DNA of 64,000 nt from Umboniibacter marinipuniceus (GTDB lineage Bacteria; Pseudomonadota; Gammaproteobacteria; Pseudomonadales; DSM-25080): contig NZ_REFJ01000003.1 in NCBI RefSeq assembly GCF_003688415.1, positions 310,001 to 374,000 of the forward strand, written 5' to 3'. Each line of letters opens with the position of its first letter. Position 1 is the stretch's first letter. The notes beneath the pieces are model-generated. The model saw only the letters and a program-made list of their open reading frames with translations, made no database searches and had not been told where the DNA came from. This document shows, piece after piece, positions 62,834 through 64,000 of this stretch. The translations under genes and the position numbers were made by a program.

Positions 62834-63022
62834 TTACGCGGGTTGAGCCGCTTCCTCCTTCGGCGGTGGTGCTGGAGCCGGATCATCTAGTCCATCTAAG
62901 AATTGACTCGTCTTCTCAGCAATGTAGCCCAACGCAACGCCGGCCAGAAAGGCGCCCCCAACAATCAAGATGACGCCACCGCCATCCACTTCGGCCTGTT
63001 CGTCCAAGGTGAGTTCCCGCAT
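62834..63022 (-). CDS. Double-glycine-leader peptide 3 (bacteriocin/microcin-like precursor)
   Basis: A 62-residue peptide starting MRELTLDEQAEVDGG, in which Leu4, Glu8, Val12 and Gly14-Gly15 match the -12, -8, -4 and -2/-1 positions of a GG leader. The remaining 47 residues are a glycine-rich hydrophobic helix with GxxxG spacing (GVILIVGGAFLAGVALGYIAEK) and a Pro/Glu-rich tail (DPAPAPPPKEEAAQPA). I chose the ATG at 63022, one base after the stop of the preceding peptide gene, with a GGGGGTGAG ribosome site. The frame is open 11 codons further up, but that start would not give a leader. Likely exported and cleaved by the adjoining CvaB-type transporter. Confidence 0.78.
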   Translation of the reverse strand: MRELTLDEQAEVDGGGVILIVGGAFLAGVALGYIAEKTSQFLDGLDDPAPAPPPKEEAAQPA

Positions 63023-63023
63023 G

Positions 63024-63212
63024 CTACTCACCCCCATCCGAAGCAAGATAGCCACCTACAGCACTGCCTACAGCGGTGGCTGTAGCCGCCGCTGCCGATA
63101 GCACGTAAGGTGAAGCGTAGGTTACCAAACGTACGGCCAGCATCACCGTTACTGGGTTAATGAAGATGCCGCCGCTCACTTCCTGTTGTTGCTCAGAGTT
63201 TAGTAATTCCAT
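63024..63212 (-). CDS. Double-glycine-leader peptide 2 (bacteriocin/microcin-like precursor)
   Basis: A 62-residue peptide with leader MELLNSEQQQEVSGG: Leu4, Val12 and Gly14-Gly15 in the canonical GG positions, Gln at -8. The 47-residue mature part begins IFINPVTVMLAVRLVTYASPYVLSAAAATATAVGSAVGGYLA. It is a membrane-active-looking hydrophobic helix with Ala/Gly-rich spacing and an acidic end. It starts with an excellent ribosome site (AGGAGGTGT) that lies inside the 3' end of the first peptide gene. No immunity or modification motif is seen. It may be one component of a two-peptide bacteriocin with peptide 3. Confidence 0.78.
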   Translation of the reverse strand: MELLNSEQQQEVSGGIFINPVTVMLAVRLVTYASPYVLSAAAATATAVGSAVGGYLASDGGE

Positions 63213-63214
63213 TT

Positions 63215-63379
63215 CTAGACACCTCCTGTGGCGCTTTGATCAAAGACGAGTTCCTCGGGGGTCCAACCAAACATTTCAAATTCTGGTCGAACACCATTCG
63301 GCAGTTCGATGTAGATGATTGATGGTGGCGGATAGCCACCGCTTACTTGTTGCGCTTCACTGATAGATAACTCAGTCAT
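63215..63379 (-). CDS. Double-glycine-leader peptide 1 (short, proline/aromatic-rich)
   Basis: A 54-residue frame not otherwise called. It starts at the ATG at 63379 after an AAAGGAG site (6 bases) and ends with TAG at 63215. The leader MTELSISEAQQVSGG has Leu4, Glu8, Val12 and Gly14-Gly15. The 39-residue remainder is unlike the other two: YPPPSIIYIELPNGVRPEF-type sequence, then WTPEELVFDQSATGGV, with no hydrophobic helix, several prolines and an acidic/aromatic character. It may be a different bioactive peptide, a RiPP substrate or an accessory signal. It sits 27 bp after the transporter's stop codon, in the same operon. Confidence 0.78.
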   Translation of the reverse strand: MTELSISEAQQVSGGYPPPSIIYIELPNGVRPEFEMFGWTPEELVFDQSATGGV

Positions 63380-63406
63380 ATTGCACTCCTTTGCTTCGCC
63401 TGAACC

Positions 63407-64000
63407 TCAGGCCTGGACTGATGCACCTTGCATCAATTTGCTTACATCCACCAAGCCGGTGGCTGTTAATTCATAAACGGTATTGGCGGCGGCGATTGCA
63501 GCGCGGCGATGGGCAATAGACACCACGGTGATACGCAGAAGCTTAATATTAGCCAGAAGCTGAGCTTCAGCGGCATCGTCTAAATGGCTTGTTGCCTCAT
63601 CTAGCAGTAACAGCTTAGGGCCCTGATAGAGTGCTCTTGCGAGGAGCACCCGTTGAATTTGTCCCTGCGAAAGTGCTGTATCTAGATCGCCAACAATGGT
63701 TTCTAAGCCCATTGGAAGCTGCGCTACCAAGTCATGTAGTCCGCAACACTGCATAGCTCGCTCCAGCGCAGCTTCGTCAACCTGACCCGCGAAACTACTA
63801 ATGTTCTCTATCAGGGTCCCCGAGAGCAGCCGATCATCCTGTAGCACTTGGGCCACTGACGGGCGAATGTCAACACCTACCCCATAACCTACTTCTTCTC
63901 CGTGAATGAACACAACCCCCCGATCAGCGGGTAAATGACCACCAATAATTGCCATCAGCGTAGACTTTCCAACACCAGAAGGGCCGGTAATAACAATCAT
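63407..64000 (-). CDS. ABC transporter ATP-binding domain, CvaB/peptidase-type bacteriocin exporter (N-terminus outside window)
   Basis: The last 197 codons of a longer minus-strand gene whose 5' end lies past 64000. The visible nucleotide-binding domain has Walker A TGPSGVGKST at its first residues, a Q-loop (VAQVLQDDRLLSGTLIENISSF) and Walker B LLLLDEATSHLD, with the switch histidine in IAHRR. The SHLD after the Walker B and QDDRLLSGTL are text I recognise from colicin V/RaxB-type exporters that carry an N-terminal C39 peptidase. The signature is LSQGQ rather than LSGGQ. The three double-glycine peptides right downstream support this job; the peptidase domain itself cannot be seen here. Confidence 0.85.
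   Translation of the reverse strand: MIVITGPSGVGKSTLMAIIGGHLPADRGVVFIHGEEVGYGVGVDIRPSVAQVLQDDRLLSGTLIENISSFAGQVDEAALERAMQCCGLHDLVAQLPMGLETIVGDLDTALSQGQIQRVLLARALYQGPKLLLLDEATSHLDDAAEAQLLANIKLLRITVVSIAHRRAAIAAANTVYELTATGLVDVSKLMQGASVQA

Overview
The window is chromosomal DNA of a free-living, probably marine gammaproteobacterium. The evidence is gene order as much as gene content. ygfB-pepP-ubiH-ubiI, zapB-like/zapA-6S RNA-fau, rppH-ptsP-lgt with thyA and folA, divergent ilvA/rpiA and glnE-ilvE are neighbourhoods typical of Pseudomonas-like and enteric gammaproteobacteria. No rRNA, tRNA, insertion sequence, prophage or CRISPR array was seen. Coding density is high, and most operons are tightly packed with ATGA overlaps.

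Layout. 1-2.3 kb: the end of ytoQ and acetoacetyl-CoA synthetase. 2.6-8.4 kb: a six-gene minus-strand block encoding a MacB/LolD-type ABC system with three different HlyD-type adaptors, plus a lipoprotein. 8.7-10.5 kb: typA/bipA. 10.7-17.5 kb: a fused SufS-SufE cysteine desulfurase, tatD, a DUF1904 gene, an exonuclease, and a three-gene glycosyltransferase/methyltransferase/alpha-alpha barrel operon. 17.6-23.2 kb: ilvE, glnE and a solitary GspE/PilB-type ATPase. 23.4-30.1 kb, plus strand: a PhoU-like protein with a Pit phosphate transporter, argE-argA and ilvD. 30.2-36.4 kb: a TonB2-type energy-transduction operon (DUF3450, TtpC, ExbB, ExbD, TonB, TPR protein) and a second, Fur-box-preceded TPR paralogue. 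36.8-45.4 kb: folA, thyA, lgt, a TSUP permease, ptsP, rppH, a HAD hydrolase, rlmI and gcvH. 45.5-48.1 kb: a ferric-iron ABC importer (binding protein and permease) behind a second Fur-like box. 48.2-56.5 kb: ubiI-ubiH-pepP-ygfB, the zapB-like/zapA genes, 6S RNA, fau, a small unannotated membrane-protein gene, ilvA and rpiA. 56.7-62.7 kb: an FHA membrane protein with a trypsin-like protease, an FAH-family hydrolase, a D-2-hydroxyglutarate-dehydrogenase-like flavoprotein, serA and a small membrane protein. 62.8-64.0 kb: three tandem genes for double-glycine-leader peptides behind the C-terminal end of a CvaB-type exporter.

How parts work together. Two iron-linked modules (the TonB2-type cluster and FbpAB) carry Fur-like operators. 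Amino-acid biosynthesis is scattered across the window (ilvE, ilvD, ilvA, argE-argA, serA), and the flavoprotein next to serA probably clears the 2-hydroxyglutarate that SerA makes. The folate/thymidylate genes (folA, thyA, fau, gcvH) are interspersed.

The least ordinary parts are the right-hand edge (a bacteriocin/microcin-like export cluster with three different 15-residue GG leaders), the triple-adaptor ABC operon, the FHA-protease pair, the SufS-SufE fusion, and a nine-copy 8-bp tandem repeat between a near-perfect Fur box and a TPR gene. All functions are inferred from sequence motifs and gene order; no database search was possible.
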